A DNA stretch of 20,707 nucleotides from an uncultured Eubacterium sp. (GTDB taxonomy: Bacteria > Bacillota > Clostridia > Lachnospirales > Lachnospiraceae), in NCBI GenBank assembly GCA_900551945.1, contig URYE01000048.1, positions 1 to 20,707 of the forward strand, written 5' to 3'. Positions 7,274 to 16,561 of the stretch are shown piece after piece. The position numbers and the translations under genes were made by a program. The stretch's first letter is position 1. The number at the start of each line of letters is the position of its first letter. The notes beneath the pieces were generated by a model that did not search any database, was not told the origin of the DNA, and was given only the letters and a program-made list of their open reading frames with translations.

Positions 7274-8428
7274 ATGACTAACGCTGAAAAAGCACTCAAA
7301 TTACACGAAGAATGGAACGGTAAATTAGAAACAGCCCCTAAGATGAAAATTACAACAAGAGAGGATTTAGCTCTCGCATATACTCCAGGTGTTGCTGAAC
7401 CTTGCAAAGTAATCGCTAAGGATAAAGAAGCTGCTTACAAGTATACAATCAAATCAAACACTGTCGCTGTTGTATCTGACGGAAGTGCCGTATTAGGTCT
7501 TGGAAATATCGGTGCTCACGCCGCTATGCCCGTTATGGAAGGTAAAGCTGTACTTTTCAAAGAATTTGGTAATGTCAACGCCGTTCCAATCTGCCTTGAT
7601 ACACAAGATACAGAAGAAATAATAAAGACAGTCGTTAATATTGCCCCTGCTTTCGGTGGAATTAATCTTGAAGATATCTCAGCTCCTAGATGTTTTGAAG
7701 TAGAAAGCCGTTTAAAAGAACTTCTTGATATCCCCGTATTCCATGATGACCAACATGGTACAGCTATCGTAGTTTTAGCAGGTATTATCAATGGACTTAA
7801 AGTAACTGGAAAAACTAAAGAAGCTTGTCAAGTTGTTGTAAATGGGGCTGGCTCTGCCGGTGTAGCTATTACAAAGCTTCTTCTTACTTATGGCTTTAAA
7901 CACGTTACTATGTGTGACAAGTCTGGTATTCTTTCAAAAGGTAGTCAAGGTCTTAACTGGATGCAAGAGTCAATGATGGATGTAACTAATCTTGAACATA
8001 AGACAGGCTCATTAGCTGACGCATTAAAGGGCGCAGATATCTTTGTAGGTGTTTCTGCTCCTAATATCGTTACTGCTGATATGGTTAAATCAATGAACAA
8101 AGACGCAATAATATTTGCTATGGCTAACCCAGTACCAGAAATCATGCCTGATGTTGCAAAAGAAGCTGGTGCTAGAGTTGTTGGAACTGGTCGTTCTGAT
8201 TTCCCTAATCAAGTTAATAATGTTATTGCATTCCCAGGAATATTCAAAGGTGCTTTAGAGGGTCGTGCAACTCAAATTACAGAAGATATGAAGCTTGCAG
8301 CAGCTCTTGCTATTGCTAACCTTATCCCCGATGATGAAGTAAGCGATGTCAATATTCTTCCAGAAGCTTTTGACCCACGAGTAGCTGATGTTGTTGCACA
8401 AGCTGTTAAAGACCATATTGTAAAATAA
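7274..8428 (+). CDS. NAD(P)-dependent malic enzyme, short bacterial form
   Basis: Oxidatively decarboxylates malate to pyruvate and CO2 in the cytoplasm. The ATG at 7274 is chosen because AATGGAGG lies 5 nt before it; the in-frame ATG at 7262 overlaps that ribosome-binding site. The product is 384 residues, the short form without a phosphotransacetylase-like domain. Visible motifs: AYTPGVAEPC with the catalytic Tyr (36), SDGSAVLGLGNIG (68-80), GKAVLFKEF with the catalytic Lys (91), the metal-binding NLEDISAPRCFEVE (131-144), FHDDQHGTA (157-164) and the nucleotide-binding GAGSAG (191-196). Cofactor preference cannot be read securely. The radical SAM gene starts 4 bp after its stop, so the two are probably co-transcribed. 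Confidence 0.96.
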   Translation: MTNAEKALKLHEEWNGKLETAPKMKITTREDLALAYTPGVAEPCKVIAKDKEAAYKYTIKSNTVAVVSDGSAVLGLGNIGAHAAMPVMEGKAVLFKEFGNVNAVPICLDTQDTEEIIKTVVNIAPAFGGINLEDISAPRCFEVESRLKELLDIPVFHDDQHGTAIVVLAGIINGLKVTGKTKEACQVVVNGAGSAGVAITKLLLTYGFKHVTMCDKSGILSKGSQGLNWMQESMMDVTNLEHKTGSLADALKGADIFVGVSAPNIVTADMVKSMNKDAIIFAMANPVPEIMPDVAKEAGARVVGTGRSDFPNQVNNVIAFPGIFKGALEGRATQITEDMKLAAALAIANLIPDDEVSDVNILPEAFDPRVADVVAQAVKDHIVK

Positions 8429-8432
8429 GCTT

Positions 8433-9365
8433 ATGAAACCATATTACTATTCACTAAATGAATACATTAAAAAAACTTATAACACAAAAATGTACAAGCT
8501 ATCATTAAGTGGTGGAATGTCATGTCCTAATCGTGATGGTTTGATAGACAATCGAGGTTGTATATTTTGCAGTGCTGGTGGGTCAGGAGACTTCACTGGC
8601 GCTGCTATTTCAAAGTGTGCTGATATTGATATTCAAATAAATACAGCCAAAGCTCTTGTTTCAAAAAAATATTCTGGCTCAGACTATATCGCATATTTTC
8701 AGTCCTACACTAATACTTATGCCGATGTAAATTATCTTCGTGAACTTTTTTTCAATGTTATAAAACGACCAGAAATCAAGATTTTATCTATTGCAACAAG
8801 ACCTGATTGTCTTGATGACAATATAATTAAATTACTAGCTGAATTAAATTCTATAAAACCAGTCTGGATAGAACTTGGCTTACAGACTATTCATGAAAAC
8901 ACAGCTAACTATATAAGACGAGGTTACTGTCTTGACGTATTTGAAGATGCAGTTTATAGACTTAATTCTATTGGAATAAAACCTATTGTTCACATGATTA
9001 TAGGGCTTCCTAATGAAACTGAAAGCATGATGCTTGATACAGCTCGCTTTATTTCACATTGCAATATAGCAGGTGTAAAGCTTCAACTTCTTCATATTTT
9101 AAAAAATACTGACTTAGCTGAAGAATATTTTAACGGTAGTGTTGACATTTTAAGTCTAACGCAGTATATTGAAATTCTCGGTAAAATAATAAAAATATTG
9201 CCACCAGATTGTGTTATTCACCGACTTACAGGTGATGGACCTAAAAATCTTCTTATTGCACCACTTTGGAGTAGCAATAAAAAAAATGTTATTAACACAA
9301 TCAATAAATATTTTAAAGATAATAACATTATACAGGGTTCAGATTATACTGCTGATAATGTTTAA
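8433..9365 (+). CDS. TIGR01212 family radical SAM protein (YtqA/YhcC-like)
   Basis: Radical S-adenosylmethionine enzyme with the family's atypical iron-sulfur motif C-x11-C-x2-C at Cys31, Cys43 and Cys46 (in CPNRDG...GCIFC). Further marks are YFQSYTNTYA, the WIELGLQTIHENT segment and HMIIGLPNE. At 310 residues it is full length. The Bacillus subtilis relative YtqA has been assigned a part (as MnmL) in making mnm5(s2)U in tRNA together with the methyltransferase YtqB (MnmM); I apply that only by family resemblance, and no ytqB-like gene is adjacent here. The start is 4 bp after the malic enzyme stop with no clear Shine-Dalgarno sequence, suggesting translational coupling. Confidence 0.9.
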   Translation: MKPYYYSLNEYIKKTYNTKMYKLSLSGGMSCPNRDGLIDNRGCIFCSAGGSGDFTGAAISKCADIDIQINTAKALVSKKYSGSDYIAYFQSYTNTYADVNYLRELFFNVIKRPEIKILSIATRPDCLDDNIIKLLAELNSIKPVWIELGLQTIHENTANYIRRGYCLDVFEDAVYRLNSIGIKPIVHMIIGLPNETESMMLDTARFISHCNIAGVKLQLLHILKNTDLAEEYFNGSVDILSLTQYIEILGKIIKILPPDCVIHRLTGDGPKNLLIAPLWSSNKKNVINTINKYFKDNNIIQGSDYTADNV

Positions 9366-9453
9366 AAATTTTAATACCGACTACACAAAAACAATAAAAT
9401 ACTATCAGAACAATTTTAAATACAGTTAGAATATAATCAAGGACGGAATTAGA

Positions 9454-9975
9454 ATGAATACAAATACAGAAGCAACTACTTTGTATAAACTAATGATTTT
9501 ATATATGCTAAATAAAGTCAACTTTCCTTTGTCTAACACTCAGATTTCTGAATTTATGCTAGACAAACAATATACTAATTACTTTACACTTCAAGAAGTT
9601 CTTAGTTCACTCGCAGAGGACGGTTTTATACAGGTTCTTACATATAGAAATAGCACACAGTATAAGTTGACAAAAGAGGGTGATGAAACTATTTCATTTT
9701 TTCACACCAAAATATCTTCTACAATTCGTAGCGAAATAGACGAATATATTATTGAAAATAAATATGCTATGAAGTGTGAAATCGGAACAATATCTGATTA
9801 TTACAAATCAACTTCAGGAGATTATATTGCACACTGTCAAGTTAAAGAAGGTGACACAAGCCTTATAGAATTAAATATTGCTGTTCCACTAAAAGAACAA
9901 GCTGACGCAATATGTTCAAAATGGAGAGATGCAAGTCAGGATATATATGACTTTGTAATACATAAGCTGATGTAA
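9454..9975 (+). CDS. DUF4364 family protein, winged-helix regulator-like
   Basis: A 173-residue protein matching the clostridial DUF4364 family as I recognise it. The N-terminal 85 residues look like a winged helix-turn-helix: helices in LYKLMILYMLNKV and SNTQISEFMLD, a recognition-type helix in TLQEVLSSLAEDGFI, and a wing in YRNSTQYKLTKEG. The C-terminal half (GTISDYYK, DYIAHCQVKEGD, LIELNIAVPLKEQADAIC) looks like a mixed alpha/beta sensing or dimerisation domain. A good AAGGACGG site stands 7 nt before the ATG. It is last in the plus-strand run and its stop codon lies inside the terminator hairpin. DNA binding is inferred from fold resemblance; no target is known. Confidence 0.82.
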   Translation: MNTNTEATTLYKLMILYMLNKVNFPLSNTQISEFMLDKQYTNYFTLQEVLSSLAEDGFIQVLTYRNSTQYKLTKEGDETISFFHTKISSTIRSEIDEYIIENKYAMKCEIGTISDYYKSTSGDYIAHCQVKEGDTSLIELNIAVPLKEQADAICSKWRDASQDIYDFVIHKLM

Positions 9976-10000
9976 TGCTTAAACCATTACATCAGCTTAT
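9962..10000. terminator. hairpin between convergent DUF4364 gene and engB
   Basis: A perfect 16-bp stem (9962-9977 with 9985-10000) with a 7-nt loop, overlapping the end of the DUF4364 gene and lying 28 bp past the engB stop. Neither side has a long T run, so it may act as a weak bidirectional terminator or a 3'-end stabiliser. Confidence 0.65.
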
Positions 10001-10027
10001 ATATCTTTAACTCATTATAAAATATTA

Positions 10028-10609
10028 TCAAATATATGACTCAATTACTTCCCAAAGTGTATCGAGTCCCTGTTTTGTCTGTGATGAAAATGGAATTAAT
10101 ATATCATCTTTTCCAAGTCCTAATCCATTTCTTACTGCTTTTACTTGCTTTTGAACTTGACTTCTCTTAATCTTATCAAGCTTAGTAGCTACTATTACTG
10201 GGTGATATCCATTAGCTACTATCCAGTCATACATCATTTTATCGTTAGCAGATGGGTCATGTCTTATATCAATAAGTAAGAACACCTGCTTAAGCTGTTT
10301 AGAAGTTCTTAAATACTTTTCAACCATTTTACCCCATTTTGCCTTAACCGCTTCATTAGCATTAGCATAACCATATCCCGGTAAATCTACAAGATACATT
10401 GTATCATTAATATTATAATAATTAATAGTTTGTGTTTTACCCGGCTGTGAAGATGTTCTCGCATACGACTTTCTGTTCATAAGTGCATTAATCATTGAAG
10501 ACTTTCCTACATTTGACTTTCCTGCAAATGCTATCTCTGACAAATCCGTTTCAGGAATTGCACTTGTTACACCTATAACAATATCAAGGTTTACTTTTTT
10601 AATTACCAT
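10028..10609 (-). CDS. engB: ribosome biogenesis GTP-binding protein EngB (YsxC/YihA)
   Basis: Small GTPase needed for assembly of the large ribosomal subunit. Motifs: G1 GKSNVGKS at 30-37, G3 DLPGYGYA at 75-82, G4 TKLD at 142-145, and the G5-like SSQTKQG near the C terminus. The 193-residue length is typical. AAAGGAG stands 6 nt before the ATG, and the gene starts 18 bp after the lon stop. The adjacency lon-engB after clpX is common in Firmicutes and indicates one transcript. Confidence 0.97.
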   Translation of the reverse strand: MVIKKVNLDIVIGVTSAIPETDLSEIAFAGKSNVGKSSMINALMNRKSYARTSSQPGKTQTINYYNINDTMYLVDLPGYGYANANEAVKAKWGKMVEKYLRTSKQLKQVFLLIDIRHDPSANDKMMYDWIVANGYHPVIVATKLDKIKRSQVQKQVKAVRNGLGLGKDDILIPFSSQTKQGLDTLWEVIESYI

Positions 10610-10627
10610 TATTTTCTCCTTTAAAAG

Positions 10628-12958
10628 TTAAATATCAAGAGCATTTTCAAGAACTTGTTTCATATCAGTCATATACTCTATCTGTATTCCGTCTGTTATT
10701 TCTTTATCAAATTCTTCTACATCACTCTTATTTTTTATAGGAACAAGCACTGTCTTAATCCCTGCTGACTTTGCTGCGAGAAGCTTTTCCTTAAGTCCTC
10801 CTATTGGTAATACCTTGCCTCTTAGATTAATTTCACCAGTCATTGCTATATCTGCCTTTACTGGTATCCGCGCTACTGCTGAAAGTATTGCAGTAGCCAT
10901 TGTAACGCCTGCTGATGGACCATCTTTGGGTACTGCTCCTTCTGGAATATGAAGATGTATACAATTATTTTCAAAAAATTCCACATCAACGTTATATGGC
11001 TTCTTTGAAACTATTGAACGAACATAAGTAAGTGCAATTCTTGCTGACTCCTGCATTACATCTCCCATTTGTCCTGTAAGTATCATATCAGCTTTACCTG
11101 GCATACTGTTGACTTCTATTTCAAGAGTATCACCACCAACACTTGTCCATGCAAGACCTCTTACAATACCAATGTCACTCTTTTTATTTGCTGGCTCAAT
11201 TTCAAATTTGACTTTTCCTAACATTTCAGTAAGTGTTTTATCATTAACTCTTACAGGTGCTTTACTTTCATCTATTGCTCCATTATTATAAAGCTGTCTT
11301 ACAGCCTTTCTACATATTGAAGCAATCTGCCTTTCAAGACTTCTTACACCAGCTTCTTTTGTGTAGCCATCTATTATCTTTTCAATAGCCTTGTCAGTAA
11401 ACTTTAACTGCTTTTTTGTAAGTCCATTCTTTTCAAGCTGTTTTGGAATAAGATGCTCTTTTGCAATGTGCATTTTTTCATTCTTAGTATATGAACTTAT
11501 CTCAATTATTTCCATTCTGTCAAGAAGTGGTCTACTAACATCTGACAAATCATTAGCTGTTGCAATAAAAAGCACATGTGAAAGGTCTGTTGGAAGTTCA
11601 ATATAGTGGTCTATAAAATGTGAATTTTGCTCACTGTCTAATACTTCCAAAAGTGCAGAAGCAGTATCACCCTTATAATCACTACTTATCTTATCTATTT
11701 CATCAAGAAGAATTAATGGATTTTTAACTTGTGCAGACTTAAAGCCCGTTATAATTCTACCTGGCATTGCTCCAACATACGTTTTTCTATGACCTCTTAT
11801 CTCAGCTTCATCTCTTACCCCACCAAGACAGATACGCACATATTTTTTATTAAGCGCTCTTGCAACTGAACGAGCTATACTCGTCTTACCTGTTCCGGGT
11901 GGGCCTACAAGACATATAATAGGTGCGTCTGATTTAGATGTAATATTTCTTACTGCAAGTGTTTCCAAAATTCTATCTTTAACTTTTTTCATTCCATAGT
12001 GGTCTTTGTTAAGAATTTTTTTTGCCTTATCTAAGTCATTGTTATCCTCTGACATATTATCCCACGGCATTTCAAGAAGTGTTTCTATATAACCTCTCTC
12101 TACATTTGCTTCGGAAGATCCTTGTGCAAGTACTTTATAACGCTTTATTTCTTTTCTAATCTTATCTTTTATTTCATCAGAAGCATTAAGTTTTTCTACT
12201 TCTTCTAAAAATTCATCAGCTTCTGAGCCATCTTCTTCTCCATTAAGCTCCTGATTAAGAACCTTTAACTGTTCTCTTATAATATAATCTTTTTGATTTT
12301 TATCGACATTTGCCTTTACTTTAGCAGTCAACTCATTTTTTATACTATATGCGTTAATGTCTTCAATAAGCATTTTTCCAGCATAAGTATACATATCTTC
12401 TAATGATGTCATTTCTAAAAAGGCTTGTCTTTGTGTATAATCCATCGGATAGTCAATCGCAATTTTTTCAAGAAGCTTTTTGACACTATTAATATTAAGC
12501 CATTGCTCAATTACATCACGACTCATCTTTCCATTTACAGCTGAATATTGTCTTATAAGCTCATAAAGCCCTGTAAGCATTGCCTTATTAGTTATTTCAT
12601 CTGCATCTTGTATTGCATTGTCTTCTATATCTATATCTGCCTGTAACATTTTATCATCATCTATAAAATGTGTCAGATATCCCTTAAACAAGCCCTCAAC
12701 AAGAACTCTTATTACTCCATTAGGTAACTTTATAATCTGCTTAATCTTTGCTACTGTTCCAGTTGTATACACATCTTCTAACTTTGGGTCAGCCGTTTCT
12801 ATATCCTTTTGCGTTGCAAGAAATACCCTCTGATTGCCCTCCATTGCCTTTTCAACTGCTCGTATAGATTTTTTTCTGCTTATATCAAAATGTATGACCA
12901 TGTCGGGTAACACGGTCATACCTCTCAATGCTATAACAGGTAAACTAATATTTTTCAT
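10628..12958 (-). CDS. lon: ATP-dependent endopeptidase Lon
   Basis: Cytoplasmic AAA+ serine protease that degrades misfolded and regulatory proteins. Order: LonN substrate-binding domain (1-200), coiled coil (about 205-300), AAA+ module with Walker A GPPGTGKT (352-359) and Walker B ILLDEIDK (416-423), and protease domain with catalytic Ser682 in PKDGPSAG and Lys723 in GGLKEK. At 776 residues it is a normal LonA without a membrane anchor. AGGGAG lies 8 nt upstream of the ATG. It starts 34 bp after clpX, in a run of quality-control genes. Confidence 0.98.
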   Translation of the reverse strand: MKNISLPVIALRGMTVLPDMVIHFDISRKKSIRAVEKAMEGNQRVFLATQKDIETADPKLEDVYTTGTVAKIKQIIKLPNGVIRVLVEGLFKGYLTHFIDDDKMLQADIDIEDNAIQDADEITNKAMLTGLYELIRQYSAVNGKMSRDVIEQWLNINSVKKLLEKIAIDYPMDYTQRQAFLEMTSLEDMYTYAGKMLIEDINAYSIKNELTAKVKANVDKNQKDYIIREQLKVLNQELNGEEDGSEADEFLEEVEKLNASDEIKDKIRKEIKRYKVLAQGSSEANVERGYIETLLEMPWDNMSEDNNDLDKAKKILNKDHYGMKKVKDRILETLAVRNITSKSDAPIICLVGPPGTGKTSIARSVARALNKKYVRICLGGVRDEAEIRGHRKTYVGAMPGRIITGFKSAQVKNPLILLDEIDKISSDYKGDTASALLEVLDSEQNSHFIDHYIELPTDLSHVLFIATANDLSDVSRPLLDRMEIIEISSYTKNEKMHIAKEHLIPKQLEKNGLTKKQLKFTDKAIEKIIDGYTKEAGVRSLERQIASICRKAVRQLYNNGAIDESKAPVRVNDKTLTEMLGKVKFEIEPANKKSDIGIVRGLAWTSVGGDTLEIEVNSMPGKADMILTGQMGDVMQESARIALTYVRSIVSKKPYNVDVEFFENNCIHLHIPEGAVPKDGPSAGVTMATAILSAVARIPVKADIAMTGEINLRGKVLPIGGLKEKLLAAKSAGIKTVLVPIKNKSDVEEFDKEITDGIQIEYMTDMKQVLENALDI

Positions 12959-12992
12959 AAATAGTACTCCCTATTCTGCCTATAAATTAAAT

Positions 12993-14258
12993 TTAAAGTG
13001 ATACACTTTCTGTCCTATATTCAATAATAGGCTTTCCTGTACCCTCAACAGCTTCTTTTGTTATAATACACTTTGAAATATTGTCATCTGATGGAATTTC
13101 ATACATAACTTCATTCATTACAGACTCAAGAATTGACCTTAAACCTCTTGCACCAGTCTTTCTTTCAAAGCTCTTTTTTGCAACAGCTTTAATAGCTTCT
13201 GGTGTAAATTCAAGCTCAACTTCATCAAGTGAGAAAAGTGCCTTATACTGCTTAATAATAGCATTTTTAGGCTCTTGTAATATTCTTACAAGGGCTTCCT
13301 CATCAAGCGAATCTAATGCAACCATGACTGGAACTCTACCTACAAATTCAGGTATAAGACCAAACTTTATAAGGTCTTGTGGAAGTACCTTGTGGAATGC
13401 TTCTCCTACCGTATCTTCTGACTTTTCTTTTAAAATGGAATTAAAGCCTATTGTACTCTTATCCATTCTTGACTCAACAATCTTTTCAAGTCCGTCAAAT
13501 GCACCACCACATATGAATAAAATATTCGTTGTATCAATAGGAATAAGCTCCTGCTGTGGGTGCTTTCTTCCGCCCTGTGGTGGAACTGATGCTACTGTTC
13601 CTTCTAATATCTTAAGAAGTGCCTGCTGTACACCTTCGCCTGAAACGTCTCTTGTAATAGAAACATTTTCTGACTTCTTAGTTATTTTATCTATTTCATC
13701 AATATAGATTATTCCATATTGAGCTTTTTCAACATCATAATCTGCTGCTTGAATTACCTTAAGAAGAATATTTTCAACATCTTCACCAACATAACCTGCT
13801 TCTGTAAGTGTTGTTGCGTCTGCTATTGCAAATGGTACATTAAGAAGTCTTGCAAGGTTTTGTGCCAAAAATGTCTTACCAGAACCTGTTGGTCCCATCA
13901 TAAGAATATTACTCTTTTGTAGTTCAACATCGAGCTTTCTTCCAGATATTATTCTCTTATAATGATTATATACAGCAACAGCTAATACTTTTTTAGCTTC
14001 ATCTTGACCAATAACATAATCATCGAGAAATTCTTTAATTTCTTTAGGTTTTAACAAATTGATGTTCATATCTTCTATTGTATCATCATCAAATTCGCCA
14101 TTCATCTCAAATTCTTCGTCTAAAATATCACTACATATCCCTACACACTGGTCACATATATATGTGCCATTAGGACCTGCAATAAGTTTTCTAACCTGGT
14201 CTTGAGTTTTATTGCAAAATGAACATCTTAACTTATTATCACTATTTCTGCCTGCCAT
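12993..14258 (-). CDS. clpX: ATP-dependent Clp protease ATP-binding subunit ClpX
   Basis: AAA+ unfoldase that feeds proteins to ClpP. The N-terminal zinc-binding domain has Cys12, Cys15, Cys35 and Cys38. Walker A GPTGSGKT is at 122-129, Walker [10 protein letters not shown] follows, the pore loop GYVG is present, and the IGF tripeptide that docks on ClpP appears in KSTIGFNS. The 421-residue length is typical. The Shine-Dalgarno sequence before the ATG is weak (only a GCAAG-like stretch), but the [15 protein letters not shown] start fits the family. It lies 335 bp after clpP, a wider gap than usual. Confidence 0.98.
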   Translation of the reverse strand: MAGRNSDNKLRCSFCNKTQDQVRKLIAGPNGTYICDQCVGICSDILDEEFEMNGEFDDDTIEDMNINLLKPKEIKEFLDDYVIGQDEAKKVLAVAVYNHYKRIISGRKLDVELQKSNILMMGPTGSGKTFLAQNLARLLNVPFAIADATTLTEAGYVGEDVENILLKVIQAADYDVEKAQYGIIYIDEIDKITKKSENVSITRDVSGEGVQQALLKILEGTVASVPPQGGRKHPQQELIPIDTTNILFICGGAFDGLEKIVESRMDKSTIGFNSILKEKSEDTVGEAFHKVLPQDLIKFGLIPEFVGRVPVMVALDSLDEEALVRILQEPKNAIIKQYKALFSLDEVELEFTPEAIKAVAKKSFERKTGARGLRSILESVMNEVMYEIPSDDNISKCIITKEAVEGTGKPIIEYRTESVSL

Positions 14259-14593
14259 CTAATCTTGCTACTACAATCACATACAATATATATGCTAGAT
14301 GATAAACTATAATTTTATAATAATTATTATTGCTTCAAAATATCTAATTTATTGGGAAGTTTCTTTTATCAGATATATCACTACACAAGCTTAAAGCTTT
14401 TAATTAAACTGATATTTGCAATTTACTTTGTTACTTAGTTATAAATATAGTCTTTCATCTAAATAGCTTTTCCTTTCCTATATTTTATAAACTACCAAAT
14501 ATAGCTCACCGCAACTTAAGCCGCAGTGAGCTACTAAATCTGCCTTAATGTTGCTTTAATCTACATTTGTAAATTATTTACCACACTAAGACT
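14259..14593. other. clpP-clpX intergenic region
   Basis: 335 bp of A+T-rich DNA without a plausible gene. It holds a hairpin at 14502-14533 just after clpP and, at 14462-14489, a box nearly identical to one upstream of tig (16652-16680). I could not identify a well-spaced promoter for clpX. Confidence 0.6.
14502..14533 (-). terminator. hairpin after clpP, weak terminator or processing stem
   Basis: TAGCTCAC (14502-14509) pairs with GTGAGCTA (14526-14533), and the loop can pair further through G-U pairs. On the minus strand only three Ts follow, so full termination is doubtful; it may thin transcription into clpX or protect the clpP 3' end. Confidence 0.45.
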
Positions 14594-15175
14594 TTATCTC
14601 TTTTCAACTACTTTGTCAATAAGACCATAAGCTAAAGCTTCTTGAGCTGTCATATAATTGTCACGCTCTGTATCACGAGCTATTTCTTCTACAGACTTTC
14701 CAGTGTTAGCAGCAAGTATTTCATTTAACTTATTTCTTGTCTTTAAAATATTTTCTGCCACAATACGGATTTCTGTTTCCTGACCTCTTGCTCCGCCTGA
14801 TGGCTGATGTATCATAATCTCTGCGTTAGGAAGTGCCAATCTCTTACCCTTAGTACCACCAGAGAGTAAGAACGCACCCATACTAGCTGCAAGTCCCATA
14901 CAGATAGTAGAAACATCACACTTGATATACTGCATTGTATCATAGATTGCAAAACCTGCTGATACTGAACCACCTGGGCTATTAATATAAAAATGTATAT
15001 CTTTATTAGGGTCTTCTGCTTCAAGGAAAAGCATCTGAGCTACTATAAGATTAGCAGATACATCTGTAACCTCTTCACCTAAAAATACAATTCTGTCTTT
15101 TAAAAGTCTTGAGTAGATATCATAAGACCTTTCTCCTCGACTATTCTGTTCAATGACATAAGGTACAAAACTCAT
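14594..15175 (-). CDS. clpP: ATP-dependent Clp protease proteolytic subunit ClpP
   Basis: Serine peptidase forming the tetradecameric chamber used by ClpX and other Clp ATPases. Catalytic triad visible as Ser98 (GLAASMGAF), His123 (MIHQPSGG) and Asp172 (ERDNYM). The 193-residue length, the [16 protein letters not shown] start and the [10 protein letters not shown] segment are typical of the housekeeping ClpP1. ATGGAGG precedes the ATG by 7 nt. It follows tig and precedes clpX, with hairpins on both sides. Confidence 0.98.
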   Translation of the reverse strand: MSFVPYVIEQNSRGERSYDIYSRLLKDRIVFLGEEVTDVSANLIVAQMLFLEAEDPNKDIHFYINSPGGSVSAGFAIYDTMQYIKCDVSTICMGLAASMGAFLLSGGTKGKRLALPNAEIMIHQPSGGARGQETEIRIVAENILKTRNKLNEILAANTGKSVEEIARDTERDNYMTAQEALAYGLIDKVVEKR

Positions 15176-15219
15176 ATAAAAACCTCCATTTCAAGCATTT
15201 ATATTACCTTAAGCTGTTT

Positions 15220-15242
15220 AAGACTGGCAATCAGCCAGTCTT
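15220..15242 (-). terminator. hairpin between tig and clpP
   Basis: AAGACTGGC (15220-15228) and GCCAGTCTT (15234-15242) form a perfect 9-bp stem with a 5-nt loop, between the tig stop and the clpP ribosome-binding site. No T run follows on the minus strand, so an attenuator, processing site or stability stem is as likely as a terminator. Confidence 0.5.
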
Positions 15243-15271
15243 TAACAAGCATTAATCACTTACTTTATTAA

Positions 15272-16561
15272 TTACTTTTCAACTGCTGTATCAACGATTA
15301 AATCTACAGCCTTTTGAACTGCAAGGTCTTCCTTAATCTGCTTTTCTTCGTTTTCGCCCATTAATTCCTTAACCTTGTCAAGTTCCATCTTATACATATC
15401 AGCCATCTTCTGAAGCTCTGCATTAACTTCATCTTCTGATACTTCAATATTTTCAGCCTTTACGATAGCTTCAAGAACAAGTCTGCTCTTAATTCTTGTA
15501 AGAGCTTCTGGCTTCATATCTTCAAGAACCTTCTGAGCTGTCATACCTGTGTACTGGAAGTACTGTTCAATTGATAATCCCTGCTGCTGTAATCTTCTTG
15601 CAAAATCTTCTGCCATTCTATTTACCTGTGTATCAACCATAGCTTCTGGAATATCCATCTTTGCTGCTTCGATGATTTTTTCCATAGCTTCGTCTTCCTT
15701 CTTAACCTTAGCTTCGTTAGCCTTACGGTCAGCTATTTGTTTTACTAAGCTTTCCTTGTAAGCGTCCATTGTATCAAAATCAGATACGTCCTGAGCGAAA
15801 TCATCATCAAGTTCTGGAAGCTGCTTTTCTTTGATTTCATTAACCTTAACCTTGAATGTAGCTGGCTTACCCTTTAATTCTTCAGCATGGTATTCTTCTG
15901 GGAATGTTACATTGATTTCCTTTTCATCACCAATGTTCATACCGATAATCTGGTCTTCAAAGTTGTCAATGAATGAATGAGAACCGATTGTAAGTGGGTA
16001 GTTTTCTCCCTTACCACCTTCAAATGCTTCTCCATCAACAAATCCTTCAAAGTCGATAACTGTCATATCACCATCTTTAACAGCTCTTTCAGCTACACTG
16101 ATTGTTCTTGAATTCTGTTCCTGTATCTTCTTAAGTTCGTTAGCTACGTCTTCATCTGTAACTTCTGTTTCAACCTTAGTTACTTCTACACCCTTGTACT
16201 GACCAAGTTCAACTTCTGGCTTAACAGCTACTGCTGCTGAGAATACGAATGGCTTACCCTGTTCTAATTCAACAACTTCAATCTTAGGCTGTGAAACGAT
16301 TTCTAACTTGCTTTCTTCTGCTGCCTGTGCATAAGCTTCTGGAATAATAGCATTAGCTGCATCTTCATAAAAGATTTCTGCTCCGTAAAGCTTTTCAATC
16401 ATCTTTCTAGGTGCTTTACCCTTTCTAAATCCAGGGATTGTAATCTTATTCTTATTCTTATTGTAAGCTTCATTAAGACCTTTTTCAAATTCTTCTGCTG
16501 TTGTCTCAATGACAAGCTTCATCATATTTTTTTCTTCCATTACTTCTACTGTAAAACTCAT
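15272..16561 (-). CDS. tig: trigger factor
   Basis: Ribosome-bound chaperone with peptidyl-prolyl isomerase activity that meets nascent chains at the tunnel exit. The N-terminal domain has the ribosome-binding signature PGFRKGKAP near residues 43-51. The FKBP-like domain spans about 150-245 (DMTVIDFEGFVDGEAFEGG, IGMNIGDEK). The C-terminal helical arms follow to residue 429, a normal length. A GCAGGA site stands 7 nt before the ATG. It heads the tig-clpP-clpX-lon-engB group. Confidence 0.98.
   Translation of the reverse strand: MSFTVEVMEEKNMMKLVIETTAEEFEKGLNEAYNKNKNKITIPGFRKGKAPRKMIEKLYGAEIFYEDAANAIIPEAYAQAAEESKLEIVSQPKIEVVELEQGKPFVFSAAVAVKPEVELGQYKGVEVTKVETEVTDEDVANELKKIQEQNSRTISVAERAVKDGDMTVIDFEGFVDGEAFEGGKGENYPLTIGSHSFIDNFEDQIIGMNIGDEKEINVTFPEEYHAEELKGKPATFKVKVNEIKEKQLPELDDDFAQDVSDFDTMDAYKESLVKQIADRKANEAKVKKEDEAMEKIIEAAKMDIPEAMVDTQVNRMAEDFARRLQQQGLSIEQYFQYTGMTAQKVLEDMKPEALTRIKSRLVLEAIVKAENIEVSEDEVNAELQKMADMYKMELDKVKELMGENEEKQIKEDLAVQKAVDLIVDTAVEK

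Noticed and set aside
13081..13707. 208-residue plus-strand ORF inside clpX
   Set aside because: Antisense shadow of clpX; Ser-rich composition follows from reverse-reading of the real gene and there is no ribosome-binding site.
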